DNA from: Volvox africanus
Lineage: Eukaryota > Chlorophyta > Chlorophyceae > Chlamydomonadales > Volvocaceae
NCBI GenBank assembly: GCA_030268105.1
Contig: BSDZ01000049.1
Coordinates: 121,300-185,299, forward strand
Length of the DNA: 64,000 nucleotides
Reading direction: 5' to 3'
Positions within the stretch are counted from its first letter, which is position 1. Every line of letters begins with the position of its first letter. The notes under the pieces were generated by a model that had not been told where the DNA came from, did no database searches, and worked only from the letters and a program-made list of their open reading frames with translations. This document shows positions 1 through 10,296 of this stretch, piece after piece. A program made the translations under genes and the position numbers.

Positions 1-190
1 GGCCTCCCCTACCATCACTCGCTAATAGGGCTGGGTTGCCCCAGAGAGGGGCATTGAAGACCCAGGAGCCTGGGTCTACCTGCATTTAGTCCACATTAAT
101 TGACAGGGACAGGTTGTCAAAGGCACTCAACATATGCTCCAAGGTTGGACCTTCTTGCTGGCACGCACAATCTACTTGCCACGGCCCTGC
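1..190 (-). pseudogene. Possible LINE reverse-transcriptase C-terminal remnant (partial at window edge)
   Basis: The minus-strand reading contains a Trp-Val-Phe-Asn-Ala-Pro-Leu-Trp-Gly-Asn-Pro segment of the kind seen near the C-terminus of non-LTR retrotransposon polymerases. A short Leu-Glu-His-Met-Leu piece lies upstream, separated by an in-frame TAA. The complete version of this piece is at 19742-20030. No RT catalytic box is present. Assignment rests on resemblance only and could be wrong. Confidence 0.28.
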
Positions 191-1104
191 TGATTCCCCC
201 CTATTCACGGAGGTACAGAGCTTATATATTAGCTTATAGACTCGGTTTGGGTAGGCCCGGCTGTCACGGTCGTGTAAACAAGTTATAACGCACGCCCGTC
301 ATAAGCCCCACAAAGGAAATGGGCTCTGCTCACGCGTCACGCAATAACAACATATTCCATTGCTCACACCAAATCTTCCTCTTCATTTTCCCTTCGTGTT
401 GAATTTGATGCCTGGCGCGAACCCCAAGCTATCGCGGCTATGAGCTATCGCGGCGCAGGGACAAACATGAAACTCTGCAAAATCTCTACAGTGTTTTGTT
501 TACAATTGAGAAGGAAAAAGTGCATTTGAGAAGGAAAAGATACAAGAGATACAACCCGGTGCCACGGTGGGAAAATGGTGAATATCACGTGTGAAATGTG
601 AAATACACTCCGCCAGTATTAGTATAGTCCTGGATGAATTTACAATTATTATATAATGTATATGATTACAATACGCCGGAAACTGATGTAAGAAATAAAT
701 ATAGGCCTTATACCGTATTGTAATACGGTAGCAGCCCTGCCGTACAGTGTGTCGTCGGCCGCGGCGCCGCCGCCTTTGGCCTTGCTCTCCTCGCCCTCAC
801 CCTCGCCAACCTAACATTCAACGGAGGGCGCGATCAGGGCCAAGTAAGAACGCCCCCTCGACCACAAACCTAGCAGCACGCCCGCCCGCGGATCTACCGC
901 CCTCCAGCCGTCCTCGCCTTCAGCTATGCTGGACCAGTCCATGCATCAGAACACGCAGCTCGGTCGGTCAGCGGCGCCACCAACACACGTCAAAACACAC
1001 ACGCGCTTCCCCTTCCCCCCTCCCCTTTTTTGTAGGTGGGAAAGCGCGAGAAACCGTGAAAGACTAACCGAACCAAAGTCTTCCAGTCGGCCCCCTTCCC
1101 TCGC
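191..1104. other. Spacer without a supported gene
   Basis: Positions 300-720 are AT-rich. The pair TACCGTATTG / CAATACGGTA at about 711-731 makes a short palindrome. Positions 745-930 are GC-rich; on the minus strand they read as a Gly/Glu/Ala-rich low-complexity stretch that could be a decayed exon, but nothing recognisable supports it. Positions 1000-1035 are a pyrimidine run. Open frames here are short and mutually overlapping, so I call none of them. Confidence 0.6.
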
Positions 1105-1194
1105 CTCCTCCCACACCACGCCACACTTGGGGCCATTGACGTAGTGCACCTCGTCGAACACCAACACCTCCACATCCCGGATGATGTCGGCTCC
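1105..1194 (-). pseudogene. Captured exon of an SKI2-type DExH RNA helicase (motif II)
   Basis: Ninety bases read as 30 residues: GADIIRDVE, then [11 protein letters not shown] with the DEVH Walker B box, then GVVWEE. This order and spacing match the motif II region of the Ski2/Mtr4 helicases that feed RNA to the exosome; the DEVHYVN...GVVWEE form is closest to SKI2. On the minus strand the exon is preceded by a pyrimidine-rich tract ending in TAG (acceptor-like, 1195-1200). It is followed by GCGAGG, a possible GC-type donor. No other helicase motif is nearby, so this is an isolated exon with intron flanks, not a gene. The residues between YVN and GVVWEE are GPKC rather than the usual acidic/Arg residues, which suggests decay. 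Confidence 0.72.
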
Positions 1195-1451
1195 CTACCA
1201 GGCGGGGGAAGGAACGACGGGAAAGGGGCCATGGGAGGAAGGGAGGGAGGTCCAGGGAGGGAGGGAGGGGTAGTAGGATGTGTAGACTTGGGTAGTGAGA
1301 CAGGAAGGCGGGATGGTGGTGGTGATGAGTGGATTGTGAAGAGTGAAGTGGGAAGGGGAGGGGTTGAGCATGCGGACGCGCCAGGGAGGGCCAACTAGGA
1401 GGCAGAGCGCAGGTGGGTGGGCCGAGGGGCTGCAGCCCCCAAACCGCACCT

Positions 1452-2201
1452 TTACTCATCACCACCCATCTGAAAGCCATCAGGGAAGGCCGCCTTAATG
1501 TCTTCATACTTCAGGACCACGGAGCACTCCCACTGCGCCAGATCCTGCAGGGCCGGCGTAATAATGGACGCGACCTCCTCCACCTCCGCGTCCAGTTCGT
1601 CCACGTCGCGGAAGTGCACCTCCTTGTTGCGGACGGTCACCATCTTGTCCGCGCGGCTGATGAACTGAGCGGCCGTCACGCCCAGCGCGGCTGCGGCGTC
1701 TTTAACGCCCTTGTCCGACTCGCCACGCTTTGTGAAGCGTGTGCACCTGGTGACCTTGAACTCCTTCCCGTCCGCAATGAGCAAAATTTGAGTCGCGGTG
1801 TTTCGCACCCGCTTCACGTTAGCCTTGGCGTGCATCTGCTCCATCTCATTTTTCAGCATCTCGATATCTGCACTCTGCGCATCAAGCTGTTTCAGCACGA
1901 CTGGTGCGCTGACGTGCACCACGATGTCCCGCACAAGCTTGCGACCGTCGGTGTCCCGGTTTTCAATTTTTTCCCCGGTAGCAAAGTAAACCGAGCTGAC
2001 GGCGAACTCAGTTCCAAAGGTCCGTGTAGCTTCGTTAACGGCCCCCTGAATTGCTGGGCCCATGTTTGTTGTTTCACCTAACTGTATCGTAAGGATAGGA
2101 TATATTGAGCAGACGGACACCGACAGCATATCGGTACGTTTCAAGGAGGCCGTCCCATAGGAGCTATGCAAAACTACCGACTGCCTCGGAGATGAAAGCA
2201 A
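1452..2201 (-). CDS. Unrecognised coiled-coil protein, C1 copy (249 aa)
   Basis: I do not recognise this protein. The frame is open for 249 codons and ends in TAA. The region from MGPAIQ onward (about residue 47) is the part most alike between copies, so translation may start there instead of at the first ATG; an AG-ended, intron-like sequence lies just before it. The middle holds a short coiled coil (MLKNEMEQMHAKAN). After it comes a compact, charged C-terminal domain rich in Val, Asp and Lys and ending in GGDE. Copies at 21297 and 39694 contain 25 extra residues in the coiled coil. Preservation of the frame in all three copies, including a 75-bp length change, suggests it was coding until recently. 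It may be a host gene or a gene carried by the C repeat. Confidence 0.5.
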   Translation of the reverse strand: MLSSPRQSVVLHSSYGTASLKRTDMLSVSVCSIYPILTIQLGETTNMGPAIQGAVNEATRTFGTEFAVSSVYFATGEKIENRDTDGRKLVRDIVVHVSAPVVLKQLDAQSADIEMLKNEMEQMHAKANVKRVRNTATQILLIADGKEFKVTRCTRFTKRGESDKGVKDAAAALGVTAAQFISRADKMVTVRNKEVHFRDVDELDAEVEEVASIITPALQDLAQWECSVVLKYEDIKAAFPDGFQMGGDE

Positions 2202-2248
2202 AGATTGTTTCTTAAACTTCTGGTCGCGGAGCCAAGTCTACGTATCTA

Positions 2249-2322
2249 GCAGCAGCGACAGTAGAGCGACAATAGAGCTAGGCAGCAGCGACAATAGAGC
2301 TAGTAGCAGCGACAATAGAGCT
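2249..2322. repeat. Short tandem repeat (GCGACAATAGAGCTA-type, about 4 copies)
   Basis: Imperfect 20-bp units built on AGCAGCGACAATAGAGCTA, just upstream (minus strand) of the coiled-coil ORF. The same array is at 22169-22242. It is lost from C3 by the truncation at 40482. Confidence 0.75.
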
Positions 2323-3420
2323 TAGGCTTGTACGTCGTACGAGTCATGGTGTCACGCTAGTGAATTCTGACTTGACTGAGCTACTTCTTCGTAGCTCATA
2401 ATCGCAAGCATGCAAAGATGAACATATTGAAATCACGTAATCAACTTCCATTCACTGCCTCGCAGCGTTTTATCGCGCTCCCCCTTGGCATTTTCTCGCG
2501 CGCGCACACGCGCAACGACACCGCGGAACTTTGCGCACCCCTAAAGAATGCAAGGGAGCTCCTTCTTTGGCGGACGTGGTGCGAAAGGGCGAAGCGGATG
2601 CGTCCATTGCGGTATGTCGTGCATTTTTCCGCGTCCATTGCCGTATGTCGTGCATGTGTTCATCGTCCATTTGTCCATTCCCGAATCCCGCGGATGGACT
2701 GGGTCATTTTCGCCATTCAGAATCGAGTTAGCCGCGGGCTGGCAGGCGAGAGCGGACGAGGCCAGCCACAGCAACACGCGCCCCTCCCTTCACCACTTGG
2801 CCGCCGATTATTCCCGTTAGCTCCTGACTGCCTCAGATCCGCAACATCCTCGCTGGAGAAGCCCTGGGCGACGCAGCGACTCCCTGAAAGCAGGACACCT
2901 ACCTGCAGTGCCATCTGCCAGGGGTGCAATGGCCGCCCTGAGGCAGCGGCCCCATCGCTGAGCATGAACAGCACAGCCCAGCAGGCTTAGTGGGCCCACA
3001 TGTGGCACTGCATTGGCAGGGCACCAACCCCTCCCCCCCCAGGGTTTGTGAGTGCTTAGCCTACAGTCATTTGCAGGCTAAATACGGGAGCGACCTTGGA
3101 TTTCAGGGGCATGTACCATCGTGGCTGAGGTCTCTCCCCCTGTCAATACAGTTTTCTGCACTTAGGTGTGTGCAGCATCTGAGGAAAGTTGATAGCATCC
3201 TTGGCCAATGCCTCTTTCAAGAGTTTTATTGTTCATGTTCCCCCCGGATCTTAGGGACACCCCCACACTTGTGTGGAACTTGTAACCTTTTTTCCTTGTG
3301 TGTGTGTATGTAACCTTTTCCTCACGGACCTGTGAGAGGTTGGAACCCATATCTAGGTTTGGGTGCACTAACATGAATCACCTGAGGCTTCAGAATGCGG
3401 TGTTACAGTGGGAGTCTGCT
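2323..3420. other. Spacer without a supported gene
   Basis: A 23-bp motif occurs twice (2602-2624 and 2633-2655, one mismatch). A minus-strand frame at 2717-2974 is open, but it has no recognisable domain and no splice context that I trust. Positions 3190-3330 hold a T/G-rich stretch that differs in length between C1 and C2. No gene is called. Confidence 0.55.
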
Positions 3421-3511
3421 GGTCCAATGACCAGAGACTACGTCTCACTAGCACAAACCACCGGGTCTCAACCACAGGCCACCTCATCCAGACAACCGGC
3501 ACACAACACCG

Positions 3512-3584
3512 GGGATGCACCCAGGAATCGAACCCAGGACGACCTTCAGCAAGGTGTTATAGCGTACACCAGGCCACACCAGGC
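3512..3584 (-). repeat. tRNA-related SINE head (A and B boxes)
   Basis: On the minus strand, 3524-3534 reads GGTTCGATTCC, a perfect RNA polymerase III B box. It is framed by a T-arm-like stem (CTGGG / CCTGG with two wobble pairs). An A-box-like TGGCCTGGTGTA lies at 3565-3576, 42 bases upstream of the B box, which is close to tRNA spacing. The acceptor stem does not pair, so this is not a functional tRNA gene; it looks like a tRNA-derived SINE head. Its body limits are not clear. The same element is at 23442-23514. Confidence 0.5.
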
Positions 3585-3639
3585 TTCAGGCAACCATTCA
3601 TGAGGCCCTCTCCCTGGGACCGACTATAAGTCGGCCCAG

Positions 3640-4455
3640 CCTGCTATAGCAACCACCAAAGCAGCTACTGTGGGTGAAACTGCCCGTAATGCACTGCTGG
3701 CATATCAGCTGTGCACCAGCGGGGAATACCCTGGGCAGCAGAAACACAGCCTATCCAGCTCAAGTATGCTCAGGGCCTACACCCGCAACAGGGTAAGATT
3801 TTGAACTGGAAACCTCTCAATGACGGAGTCGTATTGCAAGGAGCGGACCAATCCATCGGTCTATTGTCATGGGGGGCCGGCACCTGTAACTTGGTATGGA
3901 AATGAATGGATGGCTTGTTTATAGGGAGACGTGACTTTCAGCCAGACTGTGTAGCAGGCTTGCTACAGTGGCAAGCTTGCTAAGTGGGTTATGGGTGGTT
4001 GTGCGTGGTACTATTGTACATGAGTACGTCCCTGCATGCCTGAAGCAGTTAAGTGATGGAGTGGATTGCTGGGCGTGCGTGCACGCATGGTATACATGTG
4101 TGCACTGGATGTGTGGGCCGTGCATGCTCTGGGTTAATGTTTTGACAACAGACCCATCACCAGTCTTCAACGGGTGATATCTATTGGCAATACACATGCC
4201 CCTGATTGTAAGGTCTATGGCTTTGGCAGCGTGCACGTCACATGATTAGAGTACGAGATTTACAATGAGGCTCAACCTCATGGGCCTGCTTCCTGCAAGC
4301 CAGCAACCACACCGTCGGGGAGGGGTCAGTCCCATAGGACCCAGCTACCGGGCACTGCTGTGACAACTCTAGTTACTCATGCTACATCTGGTACATCCCT
4401 CTGCATTCACACAAAAAGGTAATCCTCTCCAACCGACGCCCTCTTCTGATCCCGT
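3640..4455. other. Spacer without a supported gene
   Basis: Unique-looking sequence with only short overlapping frames. A short G/T-rich stretch lies at about 4060-4120. C2 carries the same sequence up to about 4312 and then jumps to the equivalent of 5505. Confidence 0.55.
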
Positions 4456-4473
4456 CCATTGACACAAACAATT

Positions 4474-4870
4474 CTAGCCGCTCTCAGAGAGCCAACTCAG
4501 CCACAATTTGAGCCCGGTCAACCAACTTCTGAACGTCCCCTTCAATGCGGTGCTTTTAGGGGTGCTGATGTCCGTGCATTCCCAAGCGTGATGCAGTTGA
4601 TCACCATGCATCATGCTCGTACCACAGGGGCATTTCGTGGTGTTCGGCCCTCCTGCCTGTGAGCAATGCATCACGAATCCCCAAAGCCTCCCCGACAAAG
4701 ACTTCATGCTTCATCCTCAATGCCTCATGTACCAGCTGCATTTGCAGCCAAGCCACAATTATAGTTGAGAGCTTGGTGAGCGGGAAGGTAATGGCGCTCA
4801 TACACCAGCCAAGACACCAAACGATTTTAGCCCAGGACTCCTCCACAGGAGGACATATTGCCACACGAGT
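4474..4870 (-). pseudogene. Possible LINE C-terminal zinc-finger remnant
   Basis: On the minus strand a KCPCG...HHAWEC arrangement resembles the Cys/His finger at the C-terminus of many LINE polymerases (zf-RVT). A Leu-rich stretch upstream (LVHEALRMKHEV) is in another frame, so at least one frameshift separates the pieces. This is present only in C1, inside the segment missing from C2. It is a resemblance by eye, not a proven homology. Confidence 0.3.
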
Positions 4871-4926
4871 AGCTTGTTCTTTAGGCTTTAAAAAACATCT
4901 TTCAGTGGCTTTCATTGCTTTGCTGA

Positions 4927-5505
4927 CGTGACCGTCTTTCGTGGCTTTCGTGGCTTTCGCCGTACCTTGGTTGTTTTCCGGCCGGGGGTGCCACCAAAGC
5001 TGGCTTTCGTGGCTTTCGTGGCTTTCGTGGCTTTCGCCGTACCTTGGTTGTTTTCCGGCCGGGGGTGCCACCAAAGCTGGCTTTCGTGGCTTTCATGGCT
5101 TTCGTGGCTTTCGCCGTACCTTGGTTGTTTTCCGGCCGGTGGGGGGCCACCAAAGCAAACCCACCAAAGCCCCGCCCCCTTCCCCCCCTCCCCCAAACGG
5201 GCTTCTTGCCGCCGCCCCCGCTGCTGCCCCCGCCACCAAAGCAAAGTCCTTCGCTGCTTCAACCACTGACCCCGGCCCCACCCAGTAACAGCGGACTGCT
5301 TCCCTTTCCTTCCCCTGCCCCTAACCCCGTCCCCCCGCCGCTCCTTCTCTGCCCGCCCCCCCGCCCAACCACTGCGCACAAAAGTATCTGGGCCGGAAAA
5401 CAACCAAGGTACGGCGAAAGCCACGAAAGCCACGAAAGCCAGCTTTGGCGGCCCCCCCGGCCGGAAAACAACCAAGGTACGGCGAAAGCCACGAAAGCCA
5501 CGATA
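4927..5505. repeat. Minisatellite forming a large inverted repeat
   Basis: Left arm 4927-5150: three tandem blocks of about 60-70 bp, each made of GTGGCTTTC 9-mers followed by GCCGTACCTTGGTTGTTTTCC and a GGCCGG tail. Right arm 5393-5505: the same sequence in inverted orientation, two blocks. The 240-bp spacer is C-rich. The right arm also occurs at 19120-19230 in the partial C copy. C2 lacks the whole structure. Frames across this region are artefacts of the 9-bp (in-frame) period. Confidence 0.8.
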
Positions 5506-5530
5506 GCCGAGGGATATCGAAAGCTTGAAG

Positions 5531-5700
5531 CTGCTTTCACAAGACAGCTTTTGCTTCTTCAAGCCGTGTGTCTTGCGAAAGACAGACCCGTGTCTTGCAG
5601 GCGGCGTTAAAAGCCCAAAGCCACAAGCCTGAAGCTCCACTAGGCTTTCAAAAGCTGGGATGCTGCTTTCACAAGACAGCTTTTGCTTTAGACGGCCATG
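5531..5700. repeat. Direct repeat pair in C 3' part
   Basis: The motif GCTGCTTTCACAAGACAGCT followed by TTTGCTT occurs at about 5531-5560 and again at about 5662-5692, each followed by a related GTGTCTT...GAAAG stretch. The pair is conserved in C2 (about 24268-24430) and in the partial copy (about 19255-19420). Confidence 0.65.
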
Positions 5701-5744
5701 TCTTTGTGAAAGTCAGGCTCGTATCTTTCAGAGGGCTTTCATGT

Positions 5745-6051
5745 GTCTTTCGGTGACTTGCAAAGCAATTTTGACACTGGGGGCCATATGTGCACAGGAG
5801 GGGCTATTGCCTCACCATTAGGCCCATTAATAATGCCATTGGCTGCTTCGAGCCAGCCCTATGCAAGCCTACGTAGAGGTTCACTTATGCATCTAGCCAC
5901 GTCAGGACCCTTGTGTAGGGATTCAGGTGCGTGCCTGATACCTATCTGTTAAAGACACAGGTTAAGCAATGCTCTATGTAGACCCGGGTGTGATGACCAT
6001 GTGCAATTGGATGAACCCTATCCGTCGGTTGATTTACCATGATTATATAAA
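5745..6051. other. C 3' end and A1 target site; no gene
   Basis: Non-coding sequence ending in GATTATATAAA, into which element A1 inserted after ATAAA (6047-6051). The uninterrupted version of this site is at 19771-19775. Confidence 0.7.
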
Positions 6052-6474
6052 TGTTGTATATGGTACCCACGAAGGGTGGTATCAAAAGATACCGGTTGTT
6101 GTGCCAGAGCCCGATTAAGTAGAGCCGCCGACTAGGTTGTACTTGAGAGACCATAAGGCCTCGAACCGGGCGTGACCTTCAGAAGTCACCACTACAACCG
6201 GAGATTCAGTGAACCAGGAACCAGATGTTCCACCATTTACCATTCAGGCGGTAAATGGCCCATTCCATACAGGTTATGGAGTAACCGACAGGTTCTGATG
6301 TTTCAGGAAGTCGGTTAGTATTGGTCGTCGACAGCCGAGACCAAATCCACAAATCGAATGCCAGATGGAAACATGAAACAGTTAATATGATAATTAAATA
6401 TATTATATTATAAAATAATAAACGGATAATTATTATATCTTAATGAATTACCGAAATGCATTAAGGATACAACA
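6052..6474 (-). repeat. A1 3' LTR (423 bp)
   Basis: Begins TGTTGTATATGG and ends GGATACAACA on the plus strand, with TG...CA termini and an 8-bp terminal inverted repeat. It contains hairpins at 6078-6093 (GGTATC-AAAA-GATACC) and 6233-6258 (9-bp stem). On the minus strand the U3 side holds a long TATA-rich stretch (about 6395-6425). Eight further copies of this LTR are in the window. Confidence 0.95.
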
Positions 6475-6488
6475 ATTGTTCCCCCTCT
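6475..6488 (-). promoter_or_regulatory. A1 polypurine tract
   Basis: Minus strand AGAGGGGGAACAAT abuts the 3' LTR, where plus-strand DNA synthesis would be primed. The same tract borders the 3' LTRs of A2, A3, A5, A6 and A7. Confidence 0.8.
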
Positions 6489-6543
6489 AGATGCAGCGTC
6501 CCGATGCATAAGAAGAGAGCAGACAGGTTGAAGTAGGACAGCG

Positions 6544-9500
6544 TCAGAGAGGTCCGTCCTTAGACTGTGCCCGCAGCCTAGCTTCATCAAGCAGGGGTTT
6601 CATGTCAGGGGTGAAGTTACGTGCCGGTTCCCAGCTATTGTGCTCAGATGAATACCCAGACCATTTAACCAGGTACTCATGCACATTGCGCTTACGCCTG
6701 CCCTTGCCAACACGTCGTGCACGGTAATCTAGGATACGTTCGACAGCATACAGGGTCTGCTTACCCGATAACCAGGTAGAGGGATTAGCTTCTGTAACAG
6801 GAGGGATGCTATCGTTAGCCTCAGGCAGAGTACCCCGATATGGACGTACGAGAGATACATGAAATGTGGGATGAATGCGTAGGTCAGATGGGAGTTGTAA
6901 CTCTACAGCCACCGACCCTACCATGCGTACGACAGGATAAGGCCCCACAAAGCGCGGTAATAACTTGCGAGACCCATCAGCCAGGGAACGAAGGTTCTTC
7001 GTGCTCAACATAACCAGCTGGCCCTTGGTGAACGTGACGTCCTTTTTGGACTTGTTATAATAGTCCATAGCCCGTTGCTGTGCAGCTTCCAGGCAAGCTT
7101 TAGCGTCAGTTAGTCGGGACACGAAAGACTTAGCAAACGTTTTTGCAGCTGGAACATTTACATCCAACTCCCGCCAAACAGGCAAAGCAGGGTTAAAACC
7201 GTAATTCAGGAAAAACGGACTATTACCAATGGACCGGTTAGTAGCGTTATTAATGGCAAACTCAGCAGCGGCTAGGTAGGTATCCCATGCAGTAGGGGTG
7301 CGTCCTGCAAAGTTACGGAGCATATCACCCAGGACACGGTTAACACGCTCTGTTTGCCCATCAGATTGGGGGTGGTAGGCGGTGGACAGGTTCACCCGCA
7401 TTCCTACCAGAGTCCCCAGGGCGCCCCAAAACTTACTTGCAAATTGAGTGCCGCGGTCAGATACCACGGACTTGGGGACCCCATGCAAACGTACCACATT
7501 GTCGAAAAATAGACGGGCCGTTTGCTCAGCTGTGCAGGATGATGTCGTGGGGGCCAGGTGGACCATCTTGGTGAAACGGTCGACCAGGACCAGCACGGCA
7601 TCGTATCCTCCCTCAGTTTTGGGCAGCGCAACAATAAAGTCCATAGAGACGCTTTCCCACGGAGCGTCAGGAATAGGAAGAGGTTGGAGATGCCCATGTG
7701 CTTTACCAGACTGGGCCTTATTGCGCTGGCACAGGTCGCAACAGAGGACATAATTTTCGGTGTCCTTAGCCATGCGGGGCCACCAGAATTGACGCCGCAA
7801 AAGCTCTAGTAACCGCGTGCAGCCAGGATGCCCAGCAAGAGGGCCGTCATGAAAACGTGAGAGAAGTTCACGACGTAATGAATCGTCGTTAGGTACGACA
7901 ATCTGACGGTGGGATCCTTCCGATCGGATCCATAAGCCATGCTCCTGTACCAAGTGCCCCGTGTTGTTGTGAATTGTGAACCACGGGTCGGCTGCATAAG
8001 CCTGTTTCAAACGCTTGGTAAAATCGGAGGGCACGAAGTTAGGTTTTGCCTGAGACCTACTCCGTGTGCTTACCGCCAGAATGGCTGCATGCAGTGAGGG
8101 GTGCCTACTGAGAGCATCAGCTATGTTAAGTGAGCCGCTCAGGTACTCCCAATCAAAGTTAAACCGTGCCAGGTATTCCATCCAGCGGGCCTGGCGTCGG
8201 TTAAGGGAGGGCACACCTTGCAGAAACGTAAGGGGTTTGTGATCAGTCTTGAGGGCAAAAGGCCGGCCCTCAAGGTAACATCGCCATTCCTTCAAGGCAT
8301 GTAGGACCGCCAGAAATTCCTGTTCCCCAGTGGTATAACGGGTTTCAGCCCCCGAAAACTTCTTACTCGTGTATGCAATGGGGCGTCCCTGCTGCAACAG
8401 AACTGCCCCCGTCCCATGTATAGATGCATCAGTTATGACCTCTACACGGAACGGCAATGAGTAGTCAGGGAAGTGCAGGAGAATATCATCAGAGATAGCA
8501 CGCTTCAAAGCATCAAAAGCTTCTTGGCATGCGGGGGTCCAGGCCTCAGGTGAAGAGAAGGCTCCCTTACGTGTGAGGTTTGTTAGCGGTGCAGCAATGA
8601 CTGAGTAGCGCTCTATGAACTTACGAAAGTAGTTGGTCAGGCCCAAAAACTTACGCAGTTCCTGAAGGTTGGAGGGCACTGGCCAATCCCGAACAACAGC
8701 AGTTTTCCGGGGGTCCATCCGTATGCCACCCTGAGACACTATATGCCCCAGATACTCCACCTGTGGTTGTGCCCAGTGGCACTTAGAACGCTTAGCATAC
8801 AGCTGCTCACGCCGCAGAACCTCAAAGACCAGGCGGAGGTGTTGTACGTGCTCCTCACGGGTCTTTGAAAACACCAGGATATCGTCCAGATAACAGATGA
8901 CGAATTTGTCGATGTATGGCCTGAAGATGCGGTCCATGACGGCTTGGAACGTTGCAGGGGCGTTCGTCAGTCCGAAACTAAGGACGGTATATTCAAAATG
9001 GCCAAACGGCGTACGGAAAGCCGTTTTAGGGATGTCAGATTCTGCTATACGAATCTGATTATACCCCTGCTGGAGGTCAATAGAGCTAAAGAATGCAGAA
9101 TCTTTTAGCTTATCCAGCAGATCATCGACACGTGGGAGGGGGTAACGGTTCTTAACTGTTGCGGCATTTAACCCCCTATAGTCAATGCACATTCTCAGAG
9201 TCCCATCCTTCTTTCCCACAAACAGAATAGGGGCGGAGTATGGGGATGTGCTTGGCCGTATCATACCTTTTTTCAGCAGCTCAGTAACCTGTCGTTTGAC
9301 CTCGTCCAGCTCCAAGGGGCTTAGCCGATACATGGGGCGGGAAACGGGTACTGCACCAGGCACCAAAGGTATGGTGTGATCCACAGGCCGCATTGGAGGC
9401 TTACCAGGGACCTCCTGGAATATATCTGCATATTCCTGTAACAGGGCCTCAAGCTCAGGGTCAGTGGCATCAGCTGGGATAGAAGTTGCATTCAGGTGCA

Positions 9501-10296
9501 ACTTGGGCCGTACTAGTAAAGCATGGGCCCCCTTGCGAATCATGCGAACTGCTGCTTTTCTGCCAACAACTTCAGGTTCAGTGTGCTGACAGATAGCAGT
9601 GGTTGCATAATTAAAGCAAGGCGCAGGTGCCATCTGATCTGGTGGCTGTCCGGCAGTAGTAAAGGGTACCTTGCAGACTAGATTCCCCTTGCGCAGGCGC
9701 AAAGATTTAGCCTCATAGTCAAGGACAGCCCCATACTGTGCTAGCGTGGAAGAACCCAAGATATACGTGGCAGCGTCAGTTAGCTCAGGCAACACGTATG
9801 GGCGGACATTTAACCTTAAAGGACCTGCAGATAGACGAAGATTTACCTGCCCCAAGATAGCCTGCTTACCCCCATCAGCAAGGGTAACTTCTGACCAGGA
9901 GCATGGGCTAGGTTTCAGGCCAAGCTGCGTAACCACTGATGCCGAAATGAAATCATCACTGGCTCCAGAGTCGGCTAGGGCGGTGAACGTACGACCTGCC
10001 GTACTTACGGTGATCAGAGGTACGCCAGCACCTATCAGGGCAGCAGCTTTAGGCAAGCAGAGAACTGAAATACAGGGTTCAGTCTCAGGCAAGCCCTCCT
10101 GAACCGATTTAGGAGCAGCAAACCAGACGTCAACAGAGTATGGGCTTCCAGGGAGTTGAACAACCTCACCTGCCATATCAAGGCTATGGAAAAGAGCCGT
10201 CCCTGGATTAAACCTTAAGACCCGTTGCATTCCCGACAGAAAAGAAGGGTTGCGTCGGGACACATACTCAGGCAGCAAGATGCATGCTGAGGTATC
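6544..10296 (-). pseudogene. A1 pol, main part (protease to chromodomain), split by B1
   Basis: Minus-strand pol in order: end of the N-terminal domain, protease (LADSGASDDF), RT with YLDD, RNase H, integrase with the HHCC finger and DDE residues, and a C-terminal chromodomain of about 60 residues ending about 10 residues before the stop. The frame is open throughout. The first codons of pol lie beyond B1 at 17774-18043, so the gene is interrupted by 7.47 kb and cannot be expressed as one chain. It differs from other copies by scattered substitutions (for example Ala for Thr in the QMTPAP stretch). Confidence 0.93.

Larger units (their letters stand above)
1..6051. repeat. Locus repeat C, copy 1 (C1)
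   Basis: First copy of a long unit that recurs at 19776-24790 (C2), 38173-40482 (C3, truncated) and 18937-19775 (3' end only). The window begins about 70 bp inside the unit: base 1 corresponds to 19846 and 38243. It contains the SKI2-like exon, the coiled-coil ORF, the SINE, LINE-like scraps and minisatellites listed separately. C1 lacks a 75-bp in-frame segment of the ORF that C2 and C3 have, and it keeps about 1.19 kb (about 4315-5504) missing from C2. It ends in ATAAA (6047-6051), the target duplication of element A1. Confidence 0.9.

Noticed and set aside
747..1507. Overlapping frames on both strands around the SKI2 exon
   Set aside because: High GC and pyrimidine-rich intron-like sequence keep several frames open; only the 30-residue exon has recognisable content.
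2418..3008. Plus- and minus-strand ORFs of 60-190 codons in C
   Set aside because: Mutually overlapping, Arg/Pro/Ser-rich, no motif, no splice or start context that distinguishes one.
3512..3584. Functional tRNA gene
   Set aside because: T-arm and B box are good, but the acceptor stem does not pair and the anticodon arm is irregular.
4927..5160. CRISPR-like array
   Set aside because: The repeats are contiguous blocks without unique spacers, and the context is eukaryotic.
4912..5640. Long open frames on both strands (up to 242 codons) across the minisatellite
   Set aside because: The repeat period (9 bp) is a multiple of three, so all frames stay open by composition; the residues are simple repeats (WLSWLS, KATKAT, FVAFVA).
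1..6051. C as a Helitron or TIR DNA transposon
   Set aside because: I found no terminal inverted repeats, no TC...CTRR ends with hairpin, and no transposase or Rep/helicase protein; the SKI2 motif is an RNA helicase exon, not a Helitron Pif1-type helicase.
7404..7753. Antisense and alternative-frame ORFs of 80-120 codons within pol (recurring in every A copy)
   Set aside because: They lie wholly inside the pol frame, repeat wherever pol repeats, and have no domain; they are shadows of coding sequence.
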